64,000 nt of DNA from Marinovum sp034669705 (GTDB lineage: Bacteria; Pseudomonadota; Alphaproteobacteria; Rhodobacterales; Rhodobacteraceae): contig NZ_JAXMOR010000006.1 of the NCBI RefSeq assembly GCF_034669705.1, positions 121,763 to 185,762 of the forward strand, in the 5' to 3' direction. A program made the translations under genes and the position numbers. Below are positions 24,665-32,974 of the stretch, piece after piece. Numbering within the stretch: position 1 is the first letter of the stretch; each line of letters begins with the position of its first letter. Under the pieces are notes generated by a model. It was not told the DNA's origin. It saw only the letters and a list, made by a program, of their open reading frames with translations, and ran no database searches.

Positions 24665-24721
24665 TGCGGTCAAGCTAGGCCTGCCCTGCAGGCTCCGTGA
24701 TCTGCCACGAGGGAGGACAAG

Positions 24722-25756
24722 ATGGCAAACTCGAAAACCAGCTACGTGTCACGCCGCGCATTTCTGAAGACGGGGGTCGCAACGGGGGTGGCGCTGGCCG
24801 CGCCGACGTTCTTTGTCGGCAAGGCGCATGCCGACACCGAGACGCTCAACATCGGGATCATCCCGGCCTATTCCTTCGGCATCTACTGGCTGGTCCAGGA
24901 CCAGGGCTTCGCGCCCGGCGTCGAGATCGATTTCAGCGTCTTCCCCTCCGGCCCCCCCGCCATCGAGGCGATGGTCGGCGGCTCGGTCGACGCGATCACC
25001 GTGGGCTCGGTGCCGCCGCTGGCGGCGATGGCGCGCAACGTGGCCGACTTCCGCGAGATCTCGGTCTGCGGCGATGCCTCTGGGCTGTTCACCATCGTCG
25101 GCCAGCCGGGGATGAAGAGCCTGGCCGATCTCGAAGGCAAGCGGATCGCGGTCACGTCCGGGTCGAACTTCGATTTCTTCCTCGGCGTGGCGCTGGAACA
25201 GGCCGGTCTGTCTGACATGAAGATGACCCGGATCAATATGGAGCCGATCGACGCCCAGGCGGCGCTGATTGCCGGAGCGGTGGATGCCACCGTGCCGCTG
25301 GCCACCTCGCGCCAGCTGATCTTCGACAAGCTGCCGGGCGCCTCGATGCTGGCCGATGGCACACAGATGCCGATCGGCAAGCGGCCCTCGATCATGGATG
25401 TCTTCATGACCACGCAACAGACCATGGACGCCAAGCAAGAGGCGCTGACCGAAGTGGTGCGCGCCTTCCACGAGGACGGGGTGAAGATGCTGCGCGAAGA
25501 CAATGCCGAGGTCGTCCAGCGGATGATCAAGTGGCAAAGCGGCATCGGCCGGGCCGGGGTCACGGCGGCAGAGGTCGAACCGCTGCTCAACAACTACTTC
25601 TATTTCGACGTGCCCGAGATCAAGTCGGTCTATGCCGACGGCATCCTGAAAAACGCCCTGCGCGTGCAATCGGAGTTCCTGGTCGAGAACGACCGCATCC
25701 GCAACATGCCCGACCTCGATGCGCTGGTGTCGGACCAGATCGTTGCGCGGCTCTGA
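24722..25756 (+). CDS. ABC transporter substrate-binding protein, TauA/SsuA (NMT1) family, Tat-exported
   Basis: A protein of 344 residues with a twin-arginine signal (SRRAFLK at 10-16, hydrophobic stretch, cleavage near KAHA|D at residue 37). The mature part has the nitrate/sulfonate/taurine binding-protein features: TLNIGIIPAYSFGIYWL, GSVDAITVGSVPPLAAMARN, DLEGKRIAVTSGSNFDFFLG and AGAVDATVPLATS. Start ATG 24722 has a strong GGGAGG site. It is the first gene of a three-gene importer. Export by Tat suggests it folds before export. Its operator resembles those before the transketolase/molybdoenzyme divergence and a sulfatase, so a sulfonated or sulfated carbohydrate is a candidate ligand, by inference only. 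Confidence 0.88.
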   Translation: MANSKTSYVSRRAFLKTGVATGVALAAPTFFVGKAHADTETLNIGIIPAYSFGIYWLVQDQGFAPGVEIDFSVFPSGPPAIEAMVGGSVDAITVGSVPPLAAMARNVADFREISVCGDASGLFTIVGQPGMKSLADLEGKRIAVTSGSNFDFFLGVALEQAGLSDMKMTRINMEPIDAQAALIAGAVDATVPLATSRQLIFDKLPGASMLADGTQMPIGKRPSIMDVFMTTQQTMDAKQEALTEVVRAFHEDGVKMLREDNAEVVQRMIKWQSGIGRAGVTAAEVEPLLNNYFYFDVPEIKSVYADGILKNALRVQSEFLVENDRIRNMPDLDALVSDQIVARL

Positions 25757-25761
25757 GACCG

Positions 25762-26538
25762 ATGGCTGTGATCGATACTCTCCGGTCAAGGCGCCTGTGG
25801 TTGGGCGCCTTGTCGATCGCCACGGTGTTCGCGGTCTATATCTGGATCACCAACCAGCCCGACAACAACCCGGCGCTGCTGCCGCCGATCTCCGATATCC
25901 TGGCCTCGTTCAAGACCAACCTGACCAGCGGCAGCCTGCTGACCGCACTGGGGGCGAGCCTGTTCCGGATTGCCATGGGGTTCTTTATCGGCACCACGCT
26001 GGCGCTGATCGTGGGTTGCCTCGTGGGCTGGTACAAGACGGTGGAATACCTGCTTGATCCGCTGATCGAGGCGCTGCGGCCAATCCCGCCGCTGGCCTAT
26101 ATCCCGATCATCATCATCTGGTTCGGGATCGGTGAATTCAGCCGGGTGCTGATCATCACCATCGCTTGTTTCATGGTCTGCGTCGTCAACGTGATCGCCG
26201 GCATGAAGAACGTGCCGCAGGTCTATGTCGATGCCGCCTCGACCATGGGCGCCAGCCGGTTTCAGGTGTTCCGCACCGTCGCGGTGCCTGCCGCCACACC
26301 GTTCATAATCACCGGCTACCGGATCGCGCTGGCCGCCGCCTGGACGACGCTTGTCGCCTCGGAACTTCTGGCGGCGCAGAACGGCCTCGGCTTTCTGTTG
26401 CAGGAGGGACGGCGCTACTTCCTGACCGATCAGGTGATGATGATCATCGTGATCATCGGCGGCTGCGCCTTCATCATGGATCGCGTCTTCCGCAAGATAC
26501 AGGCTCATCTCATGCAATGGTCGGAGGCCCGTGAATAA
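25762..26538 (+). CDS. ABC transporter permease, TauC/SsuC type
   Basis: An inner-membrane protein of 258 residues with about six helices and the BPD-type cytoplasmic loop DAASTMGASRFQVFRTVAVP. RPIPPLAYIPIIIIWFGIGE (~105-124) is the hallmark of nitrate/sulfonate permeases. I start it at ATG 25762, five bases after the binding-protein stop; the longer open frame upstream overlaps that gene and has no signal. Its stop TAA overlaps the ATG of the ATPase by one base. Confidence 0.9.
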   Translation: MAVIDTLRSRRLWLGALSIATVFAVYIWITNQPDNNPALLPPISDILASFKTNLTSGSLLTALGASLFRIAMGFFIGTTLALIVGCLVGWYKTVEYLLDPLIEALRPIPPLAYIPIIIIWFGIGEFSRVLIITIACFMVCVVNVIAGMKNVPQVYVDAASTMGASRFQVFRTVAVPAATPFIITGYRIALAAAWTTLVASELLAAQNGLGFLLQEGRRYFLTDQVMMIIVIIGGCAFIMDRVFRKIQAHLMQWSEARE

Positions 26539-27293
26539 TGCCAGAGATCATCGTCGACAATCTCACCCACACCTTCGGCAAGGGCGAGCCCGGCGCGCTC
26601 ACCGTGCTGGACAAGATCAACCTCACCTTCGAGAGCGGCTCGTTCAACTCGATCATCGGCACCTCGGGCTGCGGCAAGTCCACGCTGCTCAAGATGATGG
26701 CAGGGCTCTTCACCCCCTCTGACGGGCAGATGACCCTCGATGGCGAGGTGATCGAAGCCACCGACCGCCGCCGCGGCATGGTGTTCCAGCAAGACGCGGT
26801 GTTTCCCTGGATGACCGTGGCGAAGAACATCTCCTACGGGCCGCGGCTGCGCGGCGCCTCGCGGTCCGAGCAATCCGAGGTCGAGGCGAAATGGACCGAG
26901 ATGGTGGGGCTCAAGGGCTTCGAGGACCGCTGGCCGCGCGAGCTCTCTGGCGGCATGCGCAAGCGGGTCGATATCGGCCGGGTCTATGCCAACGACCCCG
27001 ACGTGTTGCTGATGGACGAGCCCTTCGGGGCGCTCGATGCCCAGACCAAGGAGCGGATGCAGTCGGACCTGTTGAAAACCTGGCAGAAGACCAAGAAGAC
27101 CGTGGTCTTTGTCACCCATGACATCGAAGAGGCGATCTTTCTGTCGGACAAGATCATCGTGCTGTCCTCGCGTCCGGGCAGGGTGCATCACATCGAAGAG
27201 GTCAGCCTGCCGCGGCCGCGCAATGACGAGATGCGGCTGACCGAAGAGTTCCTGGCGATCAAGCGCCGGCTCTGGGGCATGCTGGATCACTGA
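26538..27293 (+). CDS. ABC transporter ATP-binding protein, TauB/SsuB type
   Basis: A protein of 251 residues, single-domain length without a regulatory C-terminus. Walker A is at residues 41-48 (GTSGCGKS), Q-loop VFQQDAVFPWMTV, signature LSGGMRKRVDIGR, Walker B VLLMDEPFGALDAQT and H-loop VTHDIEEAIFLSD. It powers the TauA/SsuA-type importer. It is the last gene of the operon and a strong rho-independent terminator follows 37 bp after the stop. Confidence 0.92.
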   Translation: MPEIIVDNLTHTFGKGEPGALTVLDKINLTFESGSFNSIIGTSGCGKSTLLKMMAGLFTPSDGQMTLDGEVIEATDRRRGMVFQQDAVFPWMTVAKNISYGPRLRGASRSEQSEVEAKWTEMVGLKGFEDRWPRELSGGMRKRVDIGRVYANDPDVLLMDEPFGALDAQTKERMQSDLLKTWQKTKKTVVFVTHDIEEAIFLSDKIIVLSSRPGRVHHIEEVSLPRPRNDEMRLTEEFLAIKRRLWGMLDH

Positions 27294-27330
27294 GTTTCCC
27301 GAACCTCCCTGGCCCTTCGGGGCACCCTTG

Positions 27331-27364
27331 CCGCGTGGGTCCCCGGGGACCGACGCGGTTTTTT
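27331..27364 (+). terminator. Rho-independent terminator of the TauABC-type operon
   Basis: CCGCGT-G-GGTCCCC is followed directly by GGGGACC-G-ACGCGG, a 13-bp stem with one G-G mismatch, and then six T (27359-27364). It is the clearest intrinsic terminator in the window and isolates the importer from the convergent Rid gene. Confidence 0.9.
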
Positions 27365-27402
27365 CATGCGGTGTCGTATCGGCGCGCCGCGGCCGAGCGG
27401 CG

Positions 27403-27798
27403 CTAATCTGCCGCGGTGGCGTCGATCTCGAACATCAGGCCGGGGATCGCCAGCCGGGTGACCCCAAGAAGCGTCATCGGGGGGGCGCAGTGCAGCGGCC
27501 CGAAACGCTGGCCCAGAAGATCGAGGTTCTTCAGAGCCGCGTCGACATCCGTCGCATAGATGCCGAGCTTGATGATGTGGCTCAGGCCCATGCCCGCCTT
27601 GGCCAGAACGGCCTCGAGATTGTCGAGCGCAAGGCTGATCTGGGCCCGCATGTCGTCCGGATGCTGCGGTGTGCCGGTGCTGTCGACGGCGGTCTGGCCA
27701 GCGCAGATCAGCTGTCGCCTTGCGCCTTCGATCACTTCGGCCTGATTGTAGCCCAGGTTCAATGACCAGTCCCAGGGGTTCACGGCTGTGCGTTGCAT
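27403..27798 (-). CDS. RidA/YjgF-family (Rid) protein
   Basis: A protein of 131 residues with the Rid chorismate-mutase-like fold: NLGYNQAEVIEGARRQLICA, the GQTAVDSTG turn, DDMRAQISLALDNLEAVLAK helix, and the C-terminal FEIDATA strand. ATG 27798 is chosen because AAGGAGAGACCCG precedes it; the longer frame would run through the operator. RidA proper hydrolyses reactive enamines and imines using an Arg near the C-terminus. Here that area reads PPMTLLGVTRLAIPG and the key Arg is not at the usual place, so a non-RidA subfamily is likely. It is divergent from a WYL regulator across a palindromic operator. Confidence 0.85.
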   Translation of the reverse strand: MQRTAVNPWDWSLNLGYNQAEVIEGARRQLICAGQTAVDSTGTPQHPDDMRAQISLALDNLEAVLAKAGMGLSHIIKLGIYATDVDAALKNLDLLGQRFGPLHCAPPMTLLGVTRLAIPGLMFEIDATAAD

Positions 27799-27845
27799 CG
27801 GGTCTCTCCTTGTCGATGTTGCTGACGCCGGACTAGATCGAAACG

Positions 27846-27862
27846 GTGCCAAAATTTGGCAC
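27846..27862. promoter_or_regulatory. Perfect palindromic operator between the Rid and WYL regulator genes
   Basis: GTGCCAAA-A-TTTGGCAC is a perfect 8-bp inverted repeat with one central base, in the 85-bp divergent gap. It lies 22 bp before the WYL regulator start and 48 bp before the Rid gene start. It is the probable binding site of that regulator for both promoters. Confidence 0.7.
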
Positions 27863-27883
27863 CATTTGTGCTAGGGTGGTGAA

Positions 27884-28603
27884 ATGAACATTCGCAGTCG
27901 ACAAGACGCCATCGTCCGCAGCCTGCGGCGCAACGGCACATCCACTGTCGACGGCCTCGCACGCGAGGTCGGCGCCTCGCGGCGCACGGTGCTGCGCGAC
28001 ATCAGTTCCTTGCGCGATCAGGGCTTTGTGATCCACTCCGATGTTGGCCGGGGTGGCGGGCTTCAGCTTGATCCGCGCTCGGTCCAGACCACCTCGCGGC
28101 TGTCGGTGCCAGAGGTCTTTGCGCTGCTGATCAGCGTCGCGGCAATGCGCGCGGCCGGCAGCCTGCCATTCTCTGACCTCGCCGATGCCGGACTGGCCAA
28201 GATCGAAAGGGCCCTGCCGTCTGACAAGGCCAAGGATCTGCGGGCCTTCCTTGACTGCCTGCACATCGGCCGGCTGTCGCCGCTGCAGGACCTGTCGGAC
28301 ATGGGCCGGATGGATCCGGCGCTCTTGCCGGAATTCGAGACGGCGTTTCTGCAGCGTCAGTTGATTCGGTTTTGTTATGCCGATGCCAAGGGGCGCCGGA
28401 CAACCCGCGAGGTGGAGCCGCAAGCCATGCTGATCCTGCCGCCGCTGTGGTATCTGGTGGCCTGGGACCCGAAGCGCGACGAGTTCCGGCATTTCCGCAT
28501 GGATCGGATCAGCGATCCGGTCAGCGTCGCAGGCACCACCTTTCGGCGACGCCATGTGCCGTTCGACGACGACGTCTGCCCGTTCAGCGAGGTGTCACGG
28601 TGA
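27884..28603 (+). CDS. HTH/WYL-domain transcriptional regulator (YafY-like)
   Basis: A protein of 239 residues. The N-terminal DeoR-type winged helix (~1-60) contains STVDGLAREVGASRRTVLRD and a GRGGGLQLD wing. A middle helical part follows, and the WYL domain (~145-235) has FCYADAKGRRTTREVEP, ILPPLWYLVAWDP and the HFRMDRI strand. Such regulators usually repress a divergent gene and sense small molecules or nucleic-acid ligands through the WYL pocket. Here the divergent target is the Rid gene. The gene ends at a bidirectional terminator before the transketolase genes. Confidence 0.88.
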   Translation: MNIRSRQDAIVRSLRRNGTSTVDGLAREVGASRRTVLRDISSLRDQGFVIHSDVGRGGGLQLDPRSVQTTSRLSVPEVFALLISVAAMRAAGSLPFSDLADAGLAKIERALPSDKAKDLRAFLDCLHIGRLSPLQDLSDMGRMDPALLPEFETAFLQRQLIRFCYADAKGRRTTREVEPQAMLILPPLWYLVAWDPKRDEFRHFRMDRISDPVSVAGTTFRRRHVPFDDDVCPFSEVSR

Positions 28604-28618
28604 GGCCCGCCAACGCAA

Positions 28619-28642
28619 AACGCCCCGATCTCTCGGGACGTT
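28619..28642. terminator. Bidirectional intrinsic terminator between WYL regulator and transketolase genes
   Basis: AACG-C-CCCGA, loop TCTC, TCGGG-A-CGTT forms a 9-bp stem with one mismatch. On the minus strand the stem is followed by TTTT, so it serves best as terminator for the transketolase operon. Confidence 0.8.
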
Positions 28643-28666
28643 CCGGTGGTGCAGCAAGGCTCGCCG

Positions 28667-29671
28667 CTACAGCGCTTCGGCCTTGACCAGCGAATGCACG
28701 TCGTCCACCCGGGCCGTGGCGAGGTCATCTTCGGTGATGCCGAAACTCGCGCCCATCAGGTCCTCGATCCCGCCCACCAGCGCCAGCGCATCCAGCCCGT
28801 AATAGCGCATCAGGTAGGCACGCGAGCCGCCATGCGCATAGGTGTCCTTGAGCCCCAGCCGCACCAGTCGCTTGCCGACGCCGGCATCGGCCATGGTCTC
28901 GGCCACCAGCGAGCCGACGCCGCCCTCGGTGACGTGGTTTTCCAGCGTCACCACGCCGTGCTTGACCGAGCCGATGTGGTCGAGCAACTGCCTGTGATCG
29001 AAGGGCTTGATGGTGTGCAGGTGGATGTGGCGGATCGACAGACCGGCATCGGCCAGCGCCGAGCGCGCGCGCATCGCCTCTTCGGTGCTGATGCCGGACG
29101 ACACCACCAGGATGTCCGTCCCCTCCGACAGCACCCGCATCTCGCCCACCTTGATCGGCGTATCAAACAGCCGCGGCACCGAGCCGCGCAGCACCCGGCA
29201 CCAGACCGGGCCGTCGATGCTGTCGGCGGCCTCGCAGATGCTTTCCACCTCGGTGGCGTCGCCGGTCTCGAGGATCGTCATGTTGGGGATCGAGCGCATC
29301 ACCGATATGTCTTCGATCGACTGGTGGGTCATGCCGCCGGGGGTGGTGACACCGGGCAGGAAGCCCATCAGCCGCACCTTGCGCCGGGGATAGGCGATCG
29401 AGGCCATCAACTGGTCATAGGGCCTGCGGTACATGAAGACGCCGAAGGTGTGGATGAACGGCCGGAAGCCGGCCAGACCCAGACCGCCGGCAAAGCTGAG
29501 CATGTTCTGCTCGGCCATGCCCATCGACAGGAACTGATCGGGGTGGCGGTCGCGAAAGCCGTCGATCTCGCACGACGAGGTCAGATCGGCCGAGAGACAG
29601 AGGATCTCGGACTTGCCGGCGGCGAATTTCTCGAACGCCGAGGCGTAGGGGCGGGATACCATTTCAACCAT
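28667..29671 (-). CDS. Transketolase, C-terminal subunit
   Basis: A protein of 334 residues with the pyrimidine-binding and C-terminal domains of transketolase or DXS. ILCLSADLTSS begins the Pyr domain, PDQFLSMGMAEQNMLSFAGG contains the Glu (MAEQNM) that activates thiamine diphosphate, and VTLENHVTEGGVGSLVAE is the C-terminal domain. It needs the N-terminal subunit encoded immediately upstream (12-bp gap). Split transketolases are known from archaea and from sugar-catabolic clusters, including apulose-4-phosphate transketolase. The substrate here is unknown. It is transcribed divergently from a molybdoenzyme/kinase operon and shares its control region. Confidence 0.87.
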   Translation of the reverse strand: MVEMVSRPYASAFEKFAAGKSEILCLSADLTSSCEIDGFRDRHPDQFLSMGMAEQNMLSFAGGLGLAGFRPFIHTFGVFMYRRPYDQLMASIAYPRRKVRLMGFLPGVTTPGGMTHQSIEDISVMRSIPNMTILETGDATEVESICEAADSIDGPVWCRVLRGSVPRLFDTPIKVGEMRVLSEGTDILVVSSGISTEEAMRARSALADAGLSIRHIHLHTIKPFDHRQLLDHIGSVKHGVVTLENHVTEGGVGSLVAETMADAGVGKRLVRLGLKDTYAHGGSRAYLMRYYGLDALALVGGIEDLMGASFGITEDDLATARVDDVHSLVKAEAL

Positions 29672-29683
29672 GTGCAGGGCTCC

Positions 29684-30610
29684 TCAATGGGCGTAATCGA
29701 TGGGATCGACGCCCAGATCGGCGGCAATCGAGGTGTTGAAGCGGGCGCGTTCGTCTTCGGACTTGAAGCGCAGGTAATGCAGCCGCGGAAAGCGTTCCTC
29801 TAGGATCGGCATGGTCTGATAGGGCGAGGTCCGGGCGAGGATGATCAGCGGCTTGCCGTCATGCGCTTCCTGGGCGGCGTCGCGCATCGCCTGAATGTCG
29901 TGGCCGTCGATCTCGACACAGGTGGCGCCGAACTCGGTGAATTTGCGGCGCAGGTCGCCGACCTGCATCACGCTGTCCATCGCGCCGTCGCATTGCTGGT
30001 CGTTGACGTCCATGATGGCGCAAAGGTTGTCGATGCCATGGAACTGCGCCGCGGCAACCGCCTCCCAGGTCTGGCCTTCCTGAACTTCGCCGTCCGACAT
30101 GAAGACCCAGGTCTTGCCCGGCTCGCCGCGCAGCTTGCGGCCATAGGCCAGCCCGGCGCCGGTCGACAGGCCGATGCCCAGCGTGCCGTTGTGCACCTCC
30201 ATGCCCGGTGAATGCTCGGCCCCGATCATCTCGACCGAAGAGCCGTCCTTGTTGAACATCTCGAGCCCCTCAGGCGCCATCCGGCCAACCTCGATCAGCG
30301 TGGCATAGGCCACCAGCGCGTAATGCGCCGGCGCGATGAACAGCCGGTCGTACTCGGGCGCGGCGGGGCCGTTGTATCCGGCACCGGTGTGATAGTCGGG
30401 GTTGGCGGGCGAGGGCACGCCTTCAAACGGCTTGGGGATCATCGGCAGGGTCGGCGCGCCCAGCTTGAGTTCCTCGTTGTAGAGCCATGCCAACTGCTCG
30501 GCGGCAGAACAGGCCTGGCTCAGATATCCGCCATTGTTGCGGATCGTGTGCTCGAAGACCCGGCGCCGGAGTCCCAGCGCGACGTCTTCTGTGGTTCTTT
30601 CGTTCTGCAT
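29684..30610 (-). CDS. Transketolase, N-terminal subunit
   Basis: A protein of 308 residues, the thiamine-pyrophosphate-binding PP domain. His residues in EHSPGMEVHNGTLGIGLSTG fit the substrate site, and the cofactor motif reads MSDGEVQEGQTWEA, followed 25-30 residues later by DVNDQQCDG (the GDGx..NN-type motif). ATG 30610 is preceded by AGAGGATGCC. It is the first gene of the two-gene split-transketolase operon. Transfer of a two-carbon glycolaldehyde unit between sugar phosphates is the expected chemistry. The FGGY kinase in the divergent operon could supply the donor phosphate. It carries no export signal. Confidence 0.87.
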   Translation of the reverse strand: MQNERTTEDVALGLRRRVFEHTIRNNGGYLSQACSAAEQLAWLYNEELKLGAPTLPMIPKPFEGVPSPANPDYHTGAGYNGPAAPEYDRLFIAPAHYALVAYATLIEVGRMAPEGLEMFNKDGSSVEMIGAEHSPGMEVHNGTLGIGLSTGAGLAYGRKLRGEPGKTWVFMSDGEVQEGQTWEAVAAAQFHGIDNLCAIMDVNDQQCDGAMDSVMQVGDLRRKFTEFGATCVEIDGHDIQAMRDAAQEAHDGKPLIILARTSPYQTMPILEERFPRLHYLRFKSEDERARFNTSIAADLGVDPIDYAH

Positions 30611-30630
30611 GGCATCCTCTGATTTGCTGC

Positions 30631-30663
30631 TTTACAAAAGTCAGTAAATCGATCATATGTAAA
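30631..30663. promoter_or_regulatory. Divergent control region with TGTAAA operator (site B)
   Basis: TTTACA (30631-30636) and TGTAAA (30658-30663) are inverted repeats bounding the site. On the minus strand, 30631-30645 reads ACTGACTTTTGTAAA; on the plus strand, 30653-30663 reads TCATATGTAAA, matching TCAGATGTAAA at 39066-39076 in 10 of 11 bases. It lies 21 bp from the transketolase start and 41 bp from the molybdoenzyme start, so one regulator could control both. No unambiguous -35/-10 pair was found. Confidence 0.6.
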
Positions 30664-30703
30664 AGTCAAGCGCCGCAGGACCCGGCGGCGGAAAGGACAG
30701 ACG

Positions 30704-32974
30704 ATGAAATACACCGCAGCCCATTGGGGCGCTTACCGGATCGAGGGCGACGCGCTGCGCCCGCTCGACGATGACCCCCGGCCATCGCGCATCGGCCGGG
30801 GCTGGCTTTCGGCCGCGCGCGACCCGGCCAGCCGCGTGCTTGCGCCGATGGTGCGGGAGGGCTGGCTTGACGGTGATGGCGGTCGGGGGCGCGGCTATGA
30901 CAGCTATCGCGAGATGACATGGGATGAGGCCACCGCGCTTGTCGCGCGCGAGATCCGCGGCGTCTCCCGCGCACATGGCAATCAGGCGATTTATGCCGGC
31001 TCCTACGGTTGGGCCAGCGCCGGGCGGTTCCACCATGCACAAAGCCAGATGCGGCGGTTTCTCAACCTTGTGGGCGGGTTCACCGCCTCGCATGAGACCT
31101 ATTCCCATGCCGCCGCCGAGGTGATCTTTCCGCATGTGCTGGGCCTCAGCAACCGCGGCATGTTCGACGCCATGACCAGCCTCAGCCTTGTCGCCAGGCA
31201 CGCCGATCTGCTGCTGGCCGTCGGCGGGATTTCAGAGCGCACCGCACAGGTCGCCTCGTCCGGCGTCACCCGGCACGATATGGCCGGGCCGCTGGTGCAG
31301 ATGCAGGCGCGGGGCGGGCGGATCGTCAATGTCTCGCCGCGCGGCAGTGACCAGCCGGGGGCAGAATGGCTGTCGATCCGGCCGGGCACCGATGCGGCGC
31401 TGCTGCTGGCGCTGTCGCATGAGGTGGTGGCTGCGGGCCGGGCCGACGAGGCGTTTCTGAGCACCCGCACCAGCGGCTGGCCGGCGTGGCGCGCCTACCT
31501 GATGGGCGAGACCGAAGGACAGGCCAAGAGCGCGGCCTGGGCCGCGCCGCTCTGTGACATCCCCGCCGAGGATATTCGCGCGCTGGCGCAGTCCCTGACC
31601 GAAAGCCGCAGCATGATCGCGGTGAACTGGGGGCTGCAGCGGGCCGACCATGGCGAACAGGTGATCTGGGCGGCGCTGGGGCTGGCCTGCATCCTGGGCC
31701 AGATCGGCCAGCCGGGCACCGGGTTCGGCTTTGGCTACGGCTCGACCACGCCGGTGGGCCGCCCGATGCGCTGGATCGGCTGGCCTTCGGTGAGCCAGGG
31801 GCAGAACCCGGTGACAGAGGCCATTCCGGTGGCCCGTATCGCCGACATGCTGCTCAACCCGGGCGGCAGCTATCGCTTTAACGGCGCGGAGCGGGCCTAT
31901 CCGGATATCCGGCTGATTTACTGGTGCGGTGGCAACCCGTTTCACCACCATCAGGATCTCAACCGGCTGGAACAGGCCTGGACGCGGCCCGAGACGGTCA
32001 TCGTGCAGGACCACAGCTGGACCGCCACCGCGCGGCGGGCCGATATCGTGCTGCCGGCAACGACGCCCTTCGAGCGCGACGACCTGATGATCAACCGTCG
32101 CGACCCCGCGCTACTCTACATGTCAAAGATGCAGGAGCCGATGGGCCAGGCGCGCGACGATCACGAGATCTTTCGCATGATCGCGCGGCATTTCGGGGTG
32201 GAAGAGGCGTTTACTGAGGGGCGCGATGCCGACGGGTGGCTGCGCCACCTCTGGGCGCGGGCGCAGGGGGTGGCGCAGGAGGCGGGCTTTGCCCTGCCGG
32301 AGTTCGACGCCTTCCGCGAGGAGGGGCGGGTCGACGTGCCTGACGCCTTTGAGGAAAAGGTGGCGCTGGAACGCTTCGTCGCCGACCCCGAAGCGCATCC
32401 GCTGGCCACTGAGAGCGGGAGGATCACGCTGAGCAACCAAGCGATCGCGGGCTTCGGGCTGGAAGATTGCCCAGGTCACCCGAGCTGGCTGATGCCGGCG
32501 GAAACGCTGCTTGATGCGGCGGAGGATGAGCTGCACCTGATCTCGGGCCAGCCCGACACCCGGCTGCATTCGCAGAACGACCGCGGCAGCGAGGCGCAGG
32601 GCGACAAGATCGACGGCCGCGAACCGGCCTGTCTGCATCCCGAGACGGCGGCGGACCGGGGGCTCGCCGCGGGCGATATCCTGCGGCTGTTCAATACGCG
32701 GGGCGCCTGCCTGGCCGGGCTGCGGCTCGATCCGCTGATGCGGCGCGACTGTGTGGCGCTGGCCACCGGCGCGTGGTTCGATCCGCAGATCGTGAATGGC
32801 GAGCGGCTCGAGGTGCACGGCAACCCCAACGTGCTGACGCTCGACAAGGGATGCTCGGGGCTGAGTCAGGGCAATATCGCCCATACCGCGCTGGTCCGGG
32901 TCGAGAAATGGACCGGCCCGCTGCCGGCGCTGAGCGTCGACCGGCCGCCGAAGATCACCGGAACCGCGACATGA
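30704..32974 (+). CDS. Molybdopterin oxidoreductase, DMSO/TMAO/biotin sulfoxide reductase (BisC) family
   Basis: A protein of 756 residues, typical for this family. The molybdenum-ligand serine is Ser105 in YAGSYGWASAGRFHHAQSQ. Further bis-MGD contacts include MAVNWG-like (IAVNWGLQRADHG), YWCGGNPFHHHQDLNRLEQA, QDHSWTATARRADIVLPATT, and the C-terminal RLHSQNDRGSEAQ and CLHPETAADRGL. There is no Tat signal and no iron-sulfur motif at the N-terminus, so it should be cytosolic like BisC, not periplasmic like TorA/DorA. GGAAAGGA precedes ATG 30704. It is the first gene of an operon with a sugar kinase, a dehydrogenase and an aldolase, an odd partner set for a sulfoxide/N-oxide reductase. Confidence 0.87.
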   Translation: MKYTAAHWGAYRIEGDALRPLDDDPRPSRIGRGWLSAARDPASRVLAPMVREGWLDGDGGRGRGYDSYREMTWDEATALVAREIRGVSRAHGNQAIYAGSYGWASAGRFHHAQSQMRRFLNLVGGFTASHETYSHAAAEVIFPHVLGLSNRGMFDAMTSLSLVARHADLLLAVGGISERTAQVASSGVTRHDMAGPLVQMQARGGRIVNVSPRGSDQPGAEWLSIRPGTDAALLLALSHEVVAAGRADEAFLSTRTSGWPAWRAYLMGETEGQAKSAAWAAPLCDIPAEDIRALAQSLTESRSMIAVNWGLQRADHGEQVIWAALGLACILGQIGQPGTGFGFGYGSTTPVGRPMRWIGWPSVSQGQNPVTEAIPVARIADMLLNPGGSYRFNGAERAYPDIRLIYWCGGNPFHHHQDLNRLEQAWTRPETVIVQDHSWTATARRADIVLPATTPFERDDLMINRRDPALLYMSKMQEPMGQARDDHEIFRMIARHFGVEEAFTEGRDADGWLRHLWARAQGVAQEAGFALPEFDAFREEGRVDVPDAFEEKVALERFVADPEAHPLATESGRITLSNQAIAGFGLEDCPGHPSWLMPAETLLDAAEDELHLISGQPDTRLHSQNDRGSEAQGDKIDGREPACLHPETAADRGLAAGDILRLFNTRGACLAGLRLDPLMRRDCVALATGAWFDPQIVNGERLEVHGNPNVLTLDKGCSGLSQGNIAHTALVRVEKWTGPLPALSVDRPPKITGTAT

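Larger units (their letters stand above)
23988..24721. other. Long intergenic region with palindromic repeats
   Basis: No convincing gene is seen in 734 bp between the DUF475 gene and the TauA-type importer. The middle holds two REP-like palindromes (24309-24327 and 24393-24413) and a degenerate third (CAGGACTTGAGCCGGGG near 24266). The right end turns AT-rich and carries the importer promoter and operator (24615-24664). Short open frames here have poor codon character and no ribosome-binding sites. Confidence 0.6.
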
